Below, piece after piece: positions 52,798 to 60,590 of a stretch of 64,000 bases of DNA. This DNA comes from JBOGNO01 sp050747245 (lineage in GTDB: Bacteria; Acidobacteriota; Terriglobia; Acidiferrales; UBA7541), in contig JBOGNO010000012.1 of assembly GCA_050747245.1 (NCBI GenBank), positions 62,001-126,000 on the forward strand, written 5' to 3'. Both the position numbers and the translations under genes were made by a program. Below the pieces are notes generated by a model, which worked only from the letters and a program-made list of their open reading frames with translations, had not been told where the DNA came from and searched no databases. The stretch's first letter is position 1, and each line of letters starts with the position of its first letter.

Positions 52798-53571
52798 ATG
52801 CGGAACGTGTATTCAATTTTTCGCAAGGAAATGGGGCATTACTTCGTTTCGCCGGTGGCCTATGTGATCATCGGATTGTTCTTGGCAGTGAGCGCGCTGT
52901 TTTTTACGGTCGCCCTCGCGGGCTTCATGCAGTATTCGCTGGAGGCTTCTTTTCAAGGAATGACGGACTTGGACGTTCCCGGGCGCGTGCTGCAGTCATT
53001 CTTTGGCATCACGAGCACACTCTTTCTCTTTTTTCTGCCCATGCTCACTATGGGTGTCTATTCCGAGGAGCGCAAGCGCGGGACGATGGAACTGCTCATG
53101 ACCTCTCCGATTTCGGATCTGCAGCTCGTTCTGGGAAAATTTTTTGCTTCACTTGCATTGGTTGTTGTGATGCTGATTCCCACGACGCTCTATTCGGTTT
53201 TCATGTTTCTTTACAGCGAGCCGCGTCCGCCGTGGAAAATGCTGCTGGCGGGGTACATCGGATTGTTGTTGCTGGGCGGCGCGCTGCTGGCGATTGGGTC
53301 GCTGCTTTCGTCGCTGACCGAGAATCAATTGATCGCGGCGGTTTTCACGTTTGTGCTGCTCCTGGTGCTTTGGGTGATTGATTCCCTGGTCCGCAACGGG
53401 ACCGGCGTTGCGGCGGAAGCGATTCGGTATCTCTCGCTCACGCGGCACTACGATGAATTCACTCGCGGCATCATTGATACGACCGGCGTGATTTATTACC
53501 TCAGCCTCATCGGATTCTCAACCTTCCTCACTGTGCGGGCGCTCGATGCCATGCGCTGGCGGAGGGCGTAA
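52798..53571 (+). CDS. ABC-2 type transporter permease (GldF-like)
   Basis: A 257-residue protein with six hydrophobic segments. It begins VYSIFRKEMGHYFVSPVAYVIIGLFL, the typical GldF/NosY-like opening, and carries the coupling-loop motif GVYSEERKRGTMELLMTSPIS after helix 2. RYLSLTRHYDEFTRGIIDT lies before the last helix. It is the membrane partner of the ATPase encoded 21 bases upstream. The ATG at 52798 has GAGGAG upstream. The stop lies two bases before the ATG of the next gene, and that gene's ribosome site is inside this gene. Confidence 0.92.
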   Translation: MRNVYSIFRKEMGHYFVSPVAYVIIGLFLAVSALFFTVALAGFMQYSLEASFQGMTDLDVPGRVLQSFFGITSTLFLFFLPMLTMGVYSEERKRGTMELLMTSPISDLQLVLGKFFASLALVVVMLIPTTLYSVFMFLYSEPRPPWKMLLAGYIGLLLLGGALLAIGSLLSSLTENQLIAAVFTFVLLLVLWVIDSLVRNGTGVAAEAIRYLSLTRHYDEFTRGIIDTTGVIYYLSLIGFSTFLTVRALDAMRWRRA

Positions 53572-53573
53572 AG

Positions 53574-55133
53574 ATGATGGCGGAACAAGGAAAGGCAAAA
53601 ATGCCGCCGAAACGCTTGGAGCCGCGCACGCTGGCGGGATTTGCCGGCTGGATCGGGCTGGCTATGCTTGCCGCTGGAGGAATCCGTTACTCAGTCGAAG
53701 AGGTGCTGAGCACGTTTACCCGGGTGCTGCTGATCGCCGGGCCGGCGTTGATTGTGGTGGGGGTGGTCTTCAATTACCGGGATTTTCTCACGTATTTCAG
53801 GAAGCGCTCGGCGCGCCTCGGTTCCAACGTGGCGGTGCTGATCGTGAGCGTGCTTGCGATTCTTGTGGCGCTAAATTTCATCGGTTACAAGCATCACAAG
53901 CGATTTGACCTGACCAGCGAAAAGCTCTACACGCTTTCCGATCAGACCCTGACTATCGTGAGAGGGCTCAAAGAGGACGTGAACGTCATCCGGTTCTCCA
54001 AGGATCCCGATCCGGACCTGGCGGATCGCATCAACTCTTATAAGGACGCCAGCCCTCACGTTCACTATGAGTCGGTGGACCCGCAGGAACATCCTGAGCT
54101 CGCAAAACAATACGGCGTCGCCGGGCCGGGGCAAGTCGTGGTGGTGACCAACGGCAAGCAGACGGAGCGCCTGGAAAACCCCACCGAGCAGTACATTACC
54201 GGCGCCCTCCTCAAAGTGACGAGCGCCACGCAGAAGACCGTTTGCTTCGTCGAAGGGCACGGCGAAAAATCCATCAGCGACTCCGGCCCGCGCGGCTACT
54301 CTGCCGTGAAGGGCGAGCTCGAAAAGGAAAACTACCTGACGAAATCCATCAACCTGGTGGAGACCAACGGCGTGCCCGCGGACTGCAGCGTGCTGGTGGA
54401 GGCCGGGCCGACGCAATCCCTCTTTGCGCAAGAAGCGCAAATGATCGAGACCTATCTTTCGAACGGCGGCAAAGCCTTCATCGAACTCGATCCTGACACG
54501 GACGCGAAGCTCGATGACTTGTTCAAGGAATGGAATATCAAGGTTGGCGACAACACCGTGATTGATGCCAGCGGTATCGGGAGAATGTTCGGGACGGGGC
54601 CGGCTGTGCCGCTAGTACGAGATTACGGCGCAAGTCCTATCACCGGAAAATTCCAAGGCACGATGAGTTTTTATCCGCTGGCAAGGACGGTGGAAATTGC
54701 CGACCGCAACAACACTCAAGTTTTTCCAGTGGAACTGTTGAAAACCTCCCCCGCAAGTTTCGCCAAAGAAGGCAAGATTACCGGAACCACAGTCAGTTTC
54801 GATCCCAAGAAAGATAAGCAGGGACCGCTCACGCTCGGCCTTTCGGCCGAGAAGAAAGACGGAGGCAAGACTGCGCGGTTAGTGGTAATCGGCGATTCGG
54901 ATTTTGCGAGCAACCAATGGATGGGCCTGCAGCGCAATGGCGATGTGTTCTTCAACACAATTAACTGGCTCAGTGAGCAGGAGAACCTGATCTCCATCCG
55001 GCCAAAGAGCGCCACCGCCCGGCGGGTGACCATGACCGAAGCGCAGCTTACGGGTCTGCGCTGGTTTAGCTTGGTTCTTCTGCCCGGTCTCGTAATCCTC
55101 TCCGGGATTTACATTTGGTGGAAGCGAAAGTGA
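53574..55133 (+). CDS. GldG-like ABC transporter auxiliary protein
   Basis: A 519-residue membrane-anchored protein. Three N-terminal hydrophobic segments (to about residue 105) are followed by FDLTSEKLYTLSDQT, the hallmark opening of the GldG/ABC_transp_aux domain. A large periplasmic region has FVEGHGEKSISD and LVVIGDSDFASN, and a C-terminal membrane helix (LVLLPGLVILSGIYIWW) ends in WKRK. It is thought to serve as a periplasmic accessory to the ABC-2 exporter. ATG 53574 or the adjacent ATG 53577 are possible; GGAGGG lies seven bases upstream inside the permease gene, so translation is coupled. Confidence 0.9.
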   Translation: MMAEQGKAKMPPKRLEPRTLAGFAGWIGLAMLAAGGIRYSVEEVLSTFTRVLLIAGPALIVVGVVFNYRDFLTYFRKRSARLGSNVAVLIVSVLAILVALNFIGYKHHKRFDLTSEKLYTLSDQTLTIVRGLKEDVNVIRFSKDPDPDLADRINSYKDASPHVHYESVDPQEHPELAKQYGVAGPGQVVVVTNGKQTERLENPTEQYITGALLKVTSATQKTVCFVEGHGEKSISDSGPRGYSAVKGELEKENYLTKSINLVETNGVPADCSVLVEAGPTQSLFAQEAQMIETYLSNGGKAFIELDPDTDAKLDDLFKEWNIKVGDNTVIDASGIGRMFGTGPAVPLVRDYGASPITGKFQGTMSFYPLARTVEIADRNNTQVFPVELLKTSPASFAKEGKITGTTVSFDPKKDKQGPLTLGLSAEKKDGGKTARLVVIGDSDFASNQWMGLQRNGDVFFNTINWLSEQENLISIRPKSATARRVTMTEAQLTGLRWFSLVLLPGLVILSGIYIWWKRK

Positions 55134-55218
55134 GGAACCCGGAGGGCCGCAAAGGATACACCAAGGAAAACAGCATGATGCCAGCAATGGACGCGGGTAA
55201 CCGAACACTGAACCTACC

Positions 55219-56544
55219 ATGAAGAAGAGCACGCTACTTATTTTGGTTCTGGCGCTGGGGCTGGGTGGGTTCGTCTACTGGTACGAATTCAAGCGCACGC
55301 CTCCCAAGGAGCAGTCCAAGGACGAATCCAAGCCGGCGTTTAGCTTCGAAGCGAAGGATGTGAAATCGCTCGAACTGGATCGAGCGGGCGCAAAAATACG
55401 GTTCGAAAAGCGCGGCGACGTGTGGCTGATTAAGCAGCCCGTCGAGACCAAGGCCGAACAATCCGCTATCGCAGGAATGGCCAGCGGGCTGGCCTCGGCG
55501 CGGATCAGCCGCACGCTGCCGGCGACTCCCGAGCTACTGACTTCCTCCGGCCTTACAAGCCCGCGGGTCACGCTCAATTTCGAGCTTCAGAGCGGACAGA
55601 AGCATACTGTGAAGCTTGGCGAACTCGACTTTTCGGGGCAATCGGCTTACGCGATCGTGGATGGCGGAAAAGATGTCGCTATATTGCCGGGCTCGTTGCT
55701 GACGGAAGCGGATAAGCCGCTCGACGGGCTGCGGGACATGTCAGTTCTCGATACCAGCTCCAGCGAATTGAAAACCGTCGTGCTGAAAACAGGTGCCGGT
55801 GAACTGGCCGCCACGAAATCAGATTCCGGATGGATGCTTGAAAAGCCGGTGAGTGCGCCGGCGGATGACTCAAAACTGAATGGCTTGCTCGCGCAGGTGG
55901 GCCGGCAAAAAATGAAGAGCATAGAGAGCGAGACGCCGGCAAACCTCGGGAAATACGGACTGGCGCATCCCACCATTTCGCTCGAAGTGCAGACTCAGAA
56001 GGGTGAAACACATGTGCTCGAAATCGGCAAGAAAGTGGATGACGATTACTACGCGCACGACACTGCGCGGCCGATGGTTTTTCGCGTGAGCAGCGACTTG
56101 GTAAAAAGCCTAGACGTCAAATTCCCCGATTTCCGCGACAAGAGCCTGATGCACATGGATGCCGGCGACCTCTCGCGCATCGAACTGCATAACGCGAACG
56201 GAACTTTCGTCATTTCCCAAAGCCAGCCGGGCGTGTGGAGTATCGAACAACCGGAAGCGAGCAAGGGTAAGCAGGCGCTGGGATGGAAAATCCTTGACGT
56301 GATCGGGGATGCCAAAGCGGACGAGATTTACGATCATCCCGCGGACAACGTTATAGCCGATCTGACCAAGCCCGCCATCCAGCTGACGTTTACGTACAAA
56401 TCGGGAAAGATTTTGAAGATTGCGATTTCTGCGGAAGCGAACGGTTTTGTCTACGCGCGCAGCAGCGATGCTCCCACGGTGTACAGGTTGCCGAAGGGTA
56501 TCCTCGAAAGCCTCAGTCTTAAAGCCGCGGATTTGACCACCTAA
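55219..56544 (+). CDS. DUF4340 domain protein, ABC system partner
   Basis: A 441-residue protein with an N-terminal membrane anchor (STLLILVLALGLGGFVYWYEF) and a periplasmic region of repeated DUF4340 units. Examples are VKSLELDRAGAKIRFEKRGDVWLIKQPVETKA and the later DLSRIELHNANGTFVISQ...GVWSIEQP; each unit has the pattern of strand, Trp-x-I, then a Pro-rich turn. It regularly follows GldG-like genes and probably works with that protein. The ATG at 55219 follows a gap of 85 bases without a clear ribosome site. The operon ends with a strong hairpin at 56564. Confidence 0.88.
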   Translation: MKKSTLLILVLALGLGGFVYWYEFKRTPPKEQSKDESKPAFSFEAKDVKSLELDRAGAKIRFEKRGDVWLIKQPVETKAEQSAIAGMASGLASARISRTLPATPELLTSSGLTSPRVTLNFELQSGQKHTVKLGELDFSGQSAYAIVDGGKDVAILPGSLLTEADKPLDGLRDMSVLDTSSSELKTVVLKTGAGELAATKSDSGWMLEKPVSAPADDSKLNGLLAQVGRQKMKSIESETPANLGKYGLAHPTISLEVQTQKGETHVLEIGKKVDDDYYAHDTARPMVFRVSSDLVKSLDVKFPDFRDKSLMHMDAGDLSRIELHNANGTFVISQSQPGVWSIEQPEASKGKQALGWKILDVIGDAKADEIYDHPADNVIADLTKPAIQLTFTYKSGKILKIAISAEANGFVYARSSDAPTVYRLPKGILESLSLKAADLTT

Positions 56545-56563
56545 CGAGGGAGCTACCGCTATA

Positions 56564-56602
56564 AAAAACTCTCGCCCGCCTTTTTCAGCGGGCGAGGGTT
56601 TT
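56564..56602. terminator. Bidirectional Rho-independent terminator
   Basis: CTCGCCCGC (56571-56579) pairs perfectly with GCGGGCGAG (56588-56596) around an 8-base loop. It is flanked by AAAAAAC on the left and GGTTTTT on the right, which extend the stem and give a T tract in both directions. It lies between the DUF4340 gene and the convergent small gene. Confidence 0.93.
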
Positions 56603-56642
56603 TATGGGTCGGGGTGTTTGGTTTGCTTCTCTGTGAAAGGGT

Positions 56643-56909
56643 TTAGGCAGCCTGATGCTGCGCTTCGGCTGGGCGCGGTGCGTGGATGCTACGCTTCCAC
56701 GTGGCCAGCAGCACGACATTGCCGTTAACGGGAGAAACGTGGATGTAGAAAACATCCGGACCGTGCTCGAGCTCGAAGAAATTCGCGCGCTTCGGATCCG
56801 GGTGGACGCGAGCGCCCGCTTCGAGCAGTTCCCGCAGCTTGGCCACAGTCTCCGCCGGGTGATTTCGCGGGTCTTCAATTTTGAGATTCCTTGTAAGTTT
56901 CATCACCAT
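56643..56909 (-). CDS. Small conserved-looking protein, unknown function
   Basis: A protein of about 88 residues. From the ATG at 56903 it reads MKLTRNLKIEDPRNHP and then AETVAKLRELLEAGARVHPDPKR, NFFELEHGPDVFYIHVSPVNG and VVLLATW: an amphipathic helix followed by strands. Start candidates are 56909, 56903 and 56942; GGGGG a few bases upstream of 56909 favours it. I recognise no family. It converges on the bidirectional terminator, which fits a real transcription unit. Downstream upper-strand frames are shadows. Confidence 0.6.
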   Translation of the reverse strand: MVMKLTRNLKIEDPRNHPAETVAKLRELLEAGARVHPDPKRANFFELEHGPDVFYIHVSPVNGNVVLLATWKRSIHAPRPAEAQHQAA

Positions 56910-57203
56910 CACAGCCCCCAGTGCCCTTTCTCCTCTCATCAACTATTACGCGCCGCCCCTGCAAGAAGTTCCAGGCAATTGCGTCTTTTTTCTATCAAGC
57001 CATTAGACGCGGCAGGCGCAGAAAAGAATCGAAAAAATGGGCAATTGTTACAGCAGCGTTACAATGGGCCCGCAGCGCGGAGATAGCGTCGGAATGCTTG
57101 CGCCAGGCCGCGATGGGGTGCCGCGGAAGGTAATTCGGAGGCGGTTACTTGCGCGGGCCCCGCGGAAAGAGGATAGTGCTACGTCTCAAGGGAGAATCCA
57201 AAG

Positions 57204-57410
57204 ATGCTCAGAAAAAAACCAGCAGGAAAATCGAAGCGATACTTGCACGATAAGAGGCGCAAACATCGCCACTGGCAAGTAACCGTTTATTACAGCGACG
57301 GCGAAAAGTTCGCCCGCGTCTATATTGACCGCGCAAGAGCCAAGCTCTTTGCCGAACGGCAGAAGAAATCTCCGGTCGTCAAAGCCACGCGCGTTCTGGA
57401 AGTGGATTAG
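57204..57410 (+). CDS. Small basic protein, unknown function
   Basis: A 68-residue, strongly basic protein (KKPAGKSKRYLHDKRRKHRHWQ... repeated Lys/Arg). Its second half, VTVYYSDGEKFARVYIDRARAKLFAERQKKSPVVK, looks like a short strand-helix unit. The ATG at 57204 follows GGGAG by nine bases. It may bind nucleic acid because of charge, which is only an inference. The preceding gap 56910-57203 shows no recognisable element. Confidence 0.5.
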   Translation: MLRKKPAGKSKRYLHDKRRKHRHWQVTVYYSDGEKFARVYIDRARAKLFAERQKKSPVVKATRVLEVD

Positions 57411-57486
57411 AAGCGCGGCACCCGAGAGGAGTTGCCCGGGAATGTTCGCCAGCAATTCCGCCAGCGGGGAGCCTCGCACGGACGGC

Positions 57487-57516
57487 TTGTCTGGCTCAGC
57501 CTTGGAATGTTATAAA
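57487..57516 (+). promoter_or_regulatory. Promoter of tRNA-Gly
   Basis: TTGTCT (57487-57492), an 18-base spacer and TATAAA (57511-57516). Transcription would start near 57523, about 29 bases before the mature tRNA; a G/C-rich leader lies between. Confidence 0.45.
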
Positions 57517-57551
57517 TGTTCCTAGGTTCCGGGGCCGTCGCAGCCCCTTGA

Positions 57552-57625
57552 GCGGCCGTAGTATAGGGGTAGTACGACAGCTTGCCAAGCTGTAGGCGTG
57601 GGTTCGAGTCCCATCGGCCGCTCCA
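57552..57625 (+). tRNA. tRNA-Gly (anticodon GCC)
   Basis: Acceptor GCGGCCG pairs with CGGCCGC. The anticodon arm is ACAGC-TTGCCAA-GCTGT with anticodon GCC. The T arm is GTGGG-TTCGAGT-CCCAT, with discriminator T and encoded CCA at 57623-57625. Confidence 0.96.
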
Positions 57626-57709
57626 GTTTTTCCTCAGTTTTTTCCAATACGATTCTGCGCTGCGCTTGGCGAGTACGCGCGGGCGTGCTAGAGTTTGCCC
57701 GCTCGGCCC

Positions 57710-58201
57710 ATGCTCGCCTATCTCTGTGGACCAATCGAATTTGCTGATGGCGGCGGTAAACTTTGGCGCCGCAAACTCACTCCCTTTCTGCGCGAAGGAC
57801 TTGGGCATCGCGTGTACGATCCCGCCGAAGACGAAAAAAAGAATCTGACTGGCGAGGAATCGGCCAATTTTCGCGCCTGGAAGCAAACCGACGTGGAACG
57901 CTTTCGGCGCGTGGTGCGTAAGATCATTCAGTTCGATCTCGATCTGATCGAAAACAAGGCCGATTACCTGATTTGCTATCTGGATCAATCGGCGGGGCAG
58001 AGCGGAGGGACTCCGGCAGAGCTGACGGCCGCTTTTCGCAAAGGAATCCCGGTTTACCTGGTGACGCCCGTGAATGTCAGCGAAATCAGCGGGTGGATGA
58101 TTGCCTGCGCAGACCGGATTTTCAGCACGATTGAACAATTGAAGGAATTTTTGTCTGCGCGGTACGGACGCGAGAGACAGAACCAGCTCTGGCACGAGTA
58201 A
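57710..58201 (+). CDS. Nucleoside 2-deoxyribosyltransferase-like protein
   Basis: A 163-residue cytoplasmic protein. AYLCGPIEFADGGGKLWRRKLTPFL near the start, YDPAEDEK, a central RFRRVVRKIIQFDLDLIENKADYLICYLD and GGTPAELTAAFRKGIPVYLVTP match the Rossmann-like deoxyribosyltransferase/TIR-related fold. In that fold the Asp of the acidic stretch and the Glu of GTPxEL bind the nucleoside. Such enzymes swap or hydrolyse deoxyribose-base bonds. The ATG at 57710 (AYLCGP next) is preferred over a TTG upstream. It is followed 27 bases later by a YjjX-type NTPase and then thymidine kinase, a nucleotide salvage context that supports the call. Confidence 0.75.
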   Translation: MLAYLCGPIEFADGGGKLWRRKLTPFLREGLGHRVYDPAEDEKKNLTGEESANFRAWKQTDVERFRRVVRKIIQFDLDLIENKADYLICYLDQSAGQSGGTPAELTAAFRKGIPVYLVTPVNVSEISGWMIACADRIFSTIEQLKEFLSARYGRERQNQLWHE

Positions 58202-58228
58202 AACTTCTGCGTCACAGAGATTCTTGCC

Positions 58229-58810
58229 ATGGATACAATCCTTGTCGCAGTCGGCAGCACCCGCCGGCCGAAATTGAACGCCGTGTGGGAAGCAGTGGCG
58301 GTTTTCGGGCCCACGCTCGACAACAGCCGGCAATTTGAAATCGAGAGTGTGGATGTGCCGAGCGGCGTGGGGCACACTCCACTCTCCCGGGAAGAATTAA
58401 TGCGCGGAGCGCGCAGCCGAGCCGAGGCCCTGGTCGCTCTGGGGCGAGAGCAGAAAAAGGCCTGGAGATATTATGTCGGCCTGGAAGGCGGACTCGACGT
58501 GATCCGCGAAGGCAATTCACGGCGCGTGTTTCTGGAGAGCTGGGCCTACGTGAGCGATGGCTCACGCGGGGCGTTTGGCCGGTCGGGCGGGATAGAAGTG
58601 CCGGAGGAGCTCGCGCACCAAGTTGTTGACGAAGGCGTCGAACTGAGTGCGGCCATAGACGCGTTTGCAGGAGGGCGCGGAATTCGTGACGCGCAGGGCG
58701 CCTGGGGAGTGCTGACGCGCAATTTCATCACTCGACAGGACGCTTTCCGCGTTGCTACGATTGCCGCCTTCGCGCGATTTTACAATGCAATCGCATACCC
58801 AGAGAAATGA
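58229..58810 (+). CDS. yjjX: Inosine/xanthosine triphosphatase, YjjX family
   Basis: A 193-residue enzyme expected to hydrolyse ITP and XTP (non-canonical purine triphosphates) and so sanitise the nucleotide pool. The N-terminus ILVAVGSTRRPKLNAVWEAV matches the family substrate loop. VDVPSGVGHTPLSREELMRGARSRAEAL, YYVGLEGGLD, WAYVSDG and RGIRDAQGAWGVLTRNFITRQDAF are the remaining conserved blocks. The ATG at 58229 is adopted. It sits between a deoxyribosyltransferase-like gene and tdk on the same strand. Confidence 0.9.
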   Translation: MDTILVAVGSTRRPKLNAVWEAVAVFGPTLDNSRQFEIESVDVPSGVGHTPLSREELMRGARSRAEALVALGREQKKAWRYYVGLEGGLDVIREGNSRRVFLESWAYVSDGSRGAFGRSGGIEVPEELAHQVVDEGVELSAAIDAFAGGRGIRDAQGAWGVLTRNFITRQDAFRVATIAAFARFYNAIAYPEK

Positions 58811-58888
58811 CCGGCCCAAATTACCCGCGCGGACGAAAGATTTGCACAGGCACTTGTGCTAGCCTAGGAAAAATGGAGGCGAGACAGC

Positions 58889-59509
58889 GTGGACATCGTT
58901 AAGGGAAACATGGGCTGGATCGAAGTAATCGTGGGGCCGATGTTTTCGGGGAAGAGCGAGGAACTGATCCGGCGGCTGCGCCGCGCGGAGATTGCGCGCC
59001 AGCGCGTGCAAATTTTCAAGCCCATCATCGACAAGCGCTACTCGACCAACGGTATCGTCTCGCACTCGGGATTGGAAATCGCTTCTGAGCTGGTGAACGA
59101 CGCGGGCGAAATACTGGACCGCGTGGAAGCGCGCACGGAAGTCGTGGGCATCGACGAAGCGCAATTCCTGGGCGACCGGCTCGTCGAAGTGACGGAAAAG
59201 CTGGCGGACCTGGGCAAGCGCGTGATCGTCGCCGGGTTGGACACGGATTTCATGGGCCGGCCGTTCGATCCTATGCCGGAGCTGCTCGCCGTTGCGGAAG
59301 AAATTACGAAGGTGCTCGCCATCTGCGTGCGCTGCGGCAATCCGGCGGTGCACACGCAGCGGACGATCGCCTCGGAAGAGCTCATCGTTGTGGGCGCGAG
59401 CGACGCTTACGAAGCGCGTTGCCGTCGCTGCTTCGAGCCCAATCTCGCCAAACAGAAAATCGAGGAAAAGAAGAACTCCGCAGCCCAGGCAAAAGCCGCG
59501 GCACGCTGA
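58889..59509 (+). CDS. tdk: Thymidine kinase (type II)
   Basis: Phosphorylates thymidine in the salvage pathway. P-loop GPMFSGKSEEL at 16-26, the catalytic Glu90 in DEAQF and the lasso-domain zinc cysteines 146/149 (CVRC) and 178/181 (CRRC) are present. The C-terminal tail is Ala/Lys-rich (KIEEKKNSAAQAKAAAR), longer than in E. coli. The start is GTG 58889 with GGAGG nine bases upstream; the ATG at 58910, seven codons later with AAGGGA upstream, is an equally good alternative. Confidence 0.95.
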   Translation: MDIVKGNMGWIEVIVGPMFSGKSEELIRRLRRAEIARQRVQIFKPIIDKRYSTNGIVSHSGLEIASELVNDAGEILDRVEARTEVVGIDEAQFLGDRLVEVTEKLADLGKRVIVAGLDTDFMGRPFDPMPELLAVAEEITKVLAICVRCGNPAVHTQRTIASEELIVVGASDAYEARCRRCFEPNLAKQKIEEKKNSAAQAKAAAR

Positions 59510-59537
59510 CCCGCAGCCGAAATCCCTGCGCCATTCT

Positions 59538-60527
59538 TCAGGAAATCAAAGAATGTAGGTGCGCGATGCGCGTGTGGCTGGCGCGCAATTCGGACGCGTT
59601 CAATTCGCCCGAAGCGATCGCGCGCACGACAGCTTGGAGAGCCGGCGCGACGAGTGATGCATCGTGGCAGATGAGCGCCAGGTCGCTGCCCGCCGTGAAT
59701 GCGGCCACGGCGGCTCGCTCAACAGGCCAGCGGTTTCGGATAGCTCCCATGCCGAGATCATCGGCCAGAATCACTCCCTTGTAGCCCATCTCTTCTCGCA
59801 ACACTTCCGCCAGAATCCTTCGTGAAAGAGAAGCGGGCGTATCCGAGTCGATTGCCGGAAGCAGGATATGCGCCGTCATCATCAGGGGAACATTTTCCCG
59901 TGCGGCGCGGGCAAACGGAACCAGCTCCATTTTTCGCAGGCGATCCAGCGCGCAATCGAAAACCGGCAAATCTAGGTGCGGATCCACGCGAGTATCGCCG
60001 TGGCCGGGAAAATGTTTGGCGCAAGCGAGGATGTGTTCGGCGGCGAGCCCGTGCGCGAACGCCGCGCCGAGACGCGCGACTTTTTCGGGGTCCGCGCCGA
60101 AACTGCGTTGCTCGGTGACGGGACTTTCCGGCTGCAAGTGCAAATCCAGCATCGGCGCAAAATCGAGATTTACGCCCGCATCGCGGAGCTCGCGCGCCAT
60201 CCCGCGTGCAATTTGCTCCACCTCGGCAGCGTCATCGCGCGCGCCGAGTTCCGCGGCGGAGGGCCACTTCGTAAATGGCGGAGGAAGCGAAAAGCGCGTT
60301 CCTCCTTCCTGATCGATTCCGATCAGAACCGGGCGCCCCGCCGTGCGGCGGATTTCGGCGCAGAGTCCCTCGAGCTCGGACGCGCTCGAAAAATTCCGCG
60401 GAAAAAGAATCACGCCGGCCAGCCCTTCGGCAAGCAGCCGCGCAACCTCTGCGGGAAGGTGGTGCCCTTCGAATCCGAGAATGAACTTTTCGAGTGCTTC
60501 CGCGGGAACCCGTGAGACGTTTATCAT
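59538..60527 (-). CDS. nagZ: Beta-N-acetylhexosaminidase (glycoside hydrolase family 3)
   Basis: A 329-residue GH3 enzyme of the NagZ type, which removes terminal GlcNAc from muropeptides during cell-wall recycling. FILGFEGHHLP and GVILFPRNF at the N-terminus, IDQEGGTRFSLPPPFT, DFAPMLDLH, KHFPGHGDT (171-179; the catalytic His loop) and LADDLGM (255-260; nucleophile Asp) are seen. No signal peptide is present, so it is cytoplasmic. It is divergent from a GHMP sugar kinase across a 63-base gap with a TTGACA on the - strand (60553-60548) but no matching -10. Confidence 0.93.
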   Translation of the reverse strand: MINVSRVPAEALEKFILGFEGHHLPAEVARLLAEGLAGVILFPRNFSSASELEGLCAEIRRTAGRPVLIGIDQEGGTRFSLPPPFTKWPSAAELGARDDAAEVEQIARGMARELRDAGVNLDFAPMLDLHLQPESPVTEQRSFGADPEKVARLGAAFAHGLAAEHILACAKHFPGHGDTRVDPHLDLPVFDCALDRLRKMELVPFARAARENVPLMMTAHILLPAIDSDTPASLSRRILAEVLREEMGYKGVILADDLGMGAIRNRWPVERAAVAAFTAGSDLALICHDASLVAPALQAVVRAIASGELNASELRASHTRIAHLHSLIS

Positions 60528-60534
60528 GTGCTAT

Positions 60535-60543
60535 TGCTATGAT
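60535..60543 (+). promoter_or_regulatory. Extended -10 promoter of the GHMP kinase gene
   Basis: TGC-TATGAT at 60535-60543 on the + strand. Transcription would start near 60550 with a leader of about 41 bases containing GGGGAG before the ATG at 60591. Confidence 0.45.
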
Positions 60544-60590
60544 TCGCTGTCAAGGCAGACAGCCTAGCGGGACGAGCGACGGGGAGCAAG

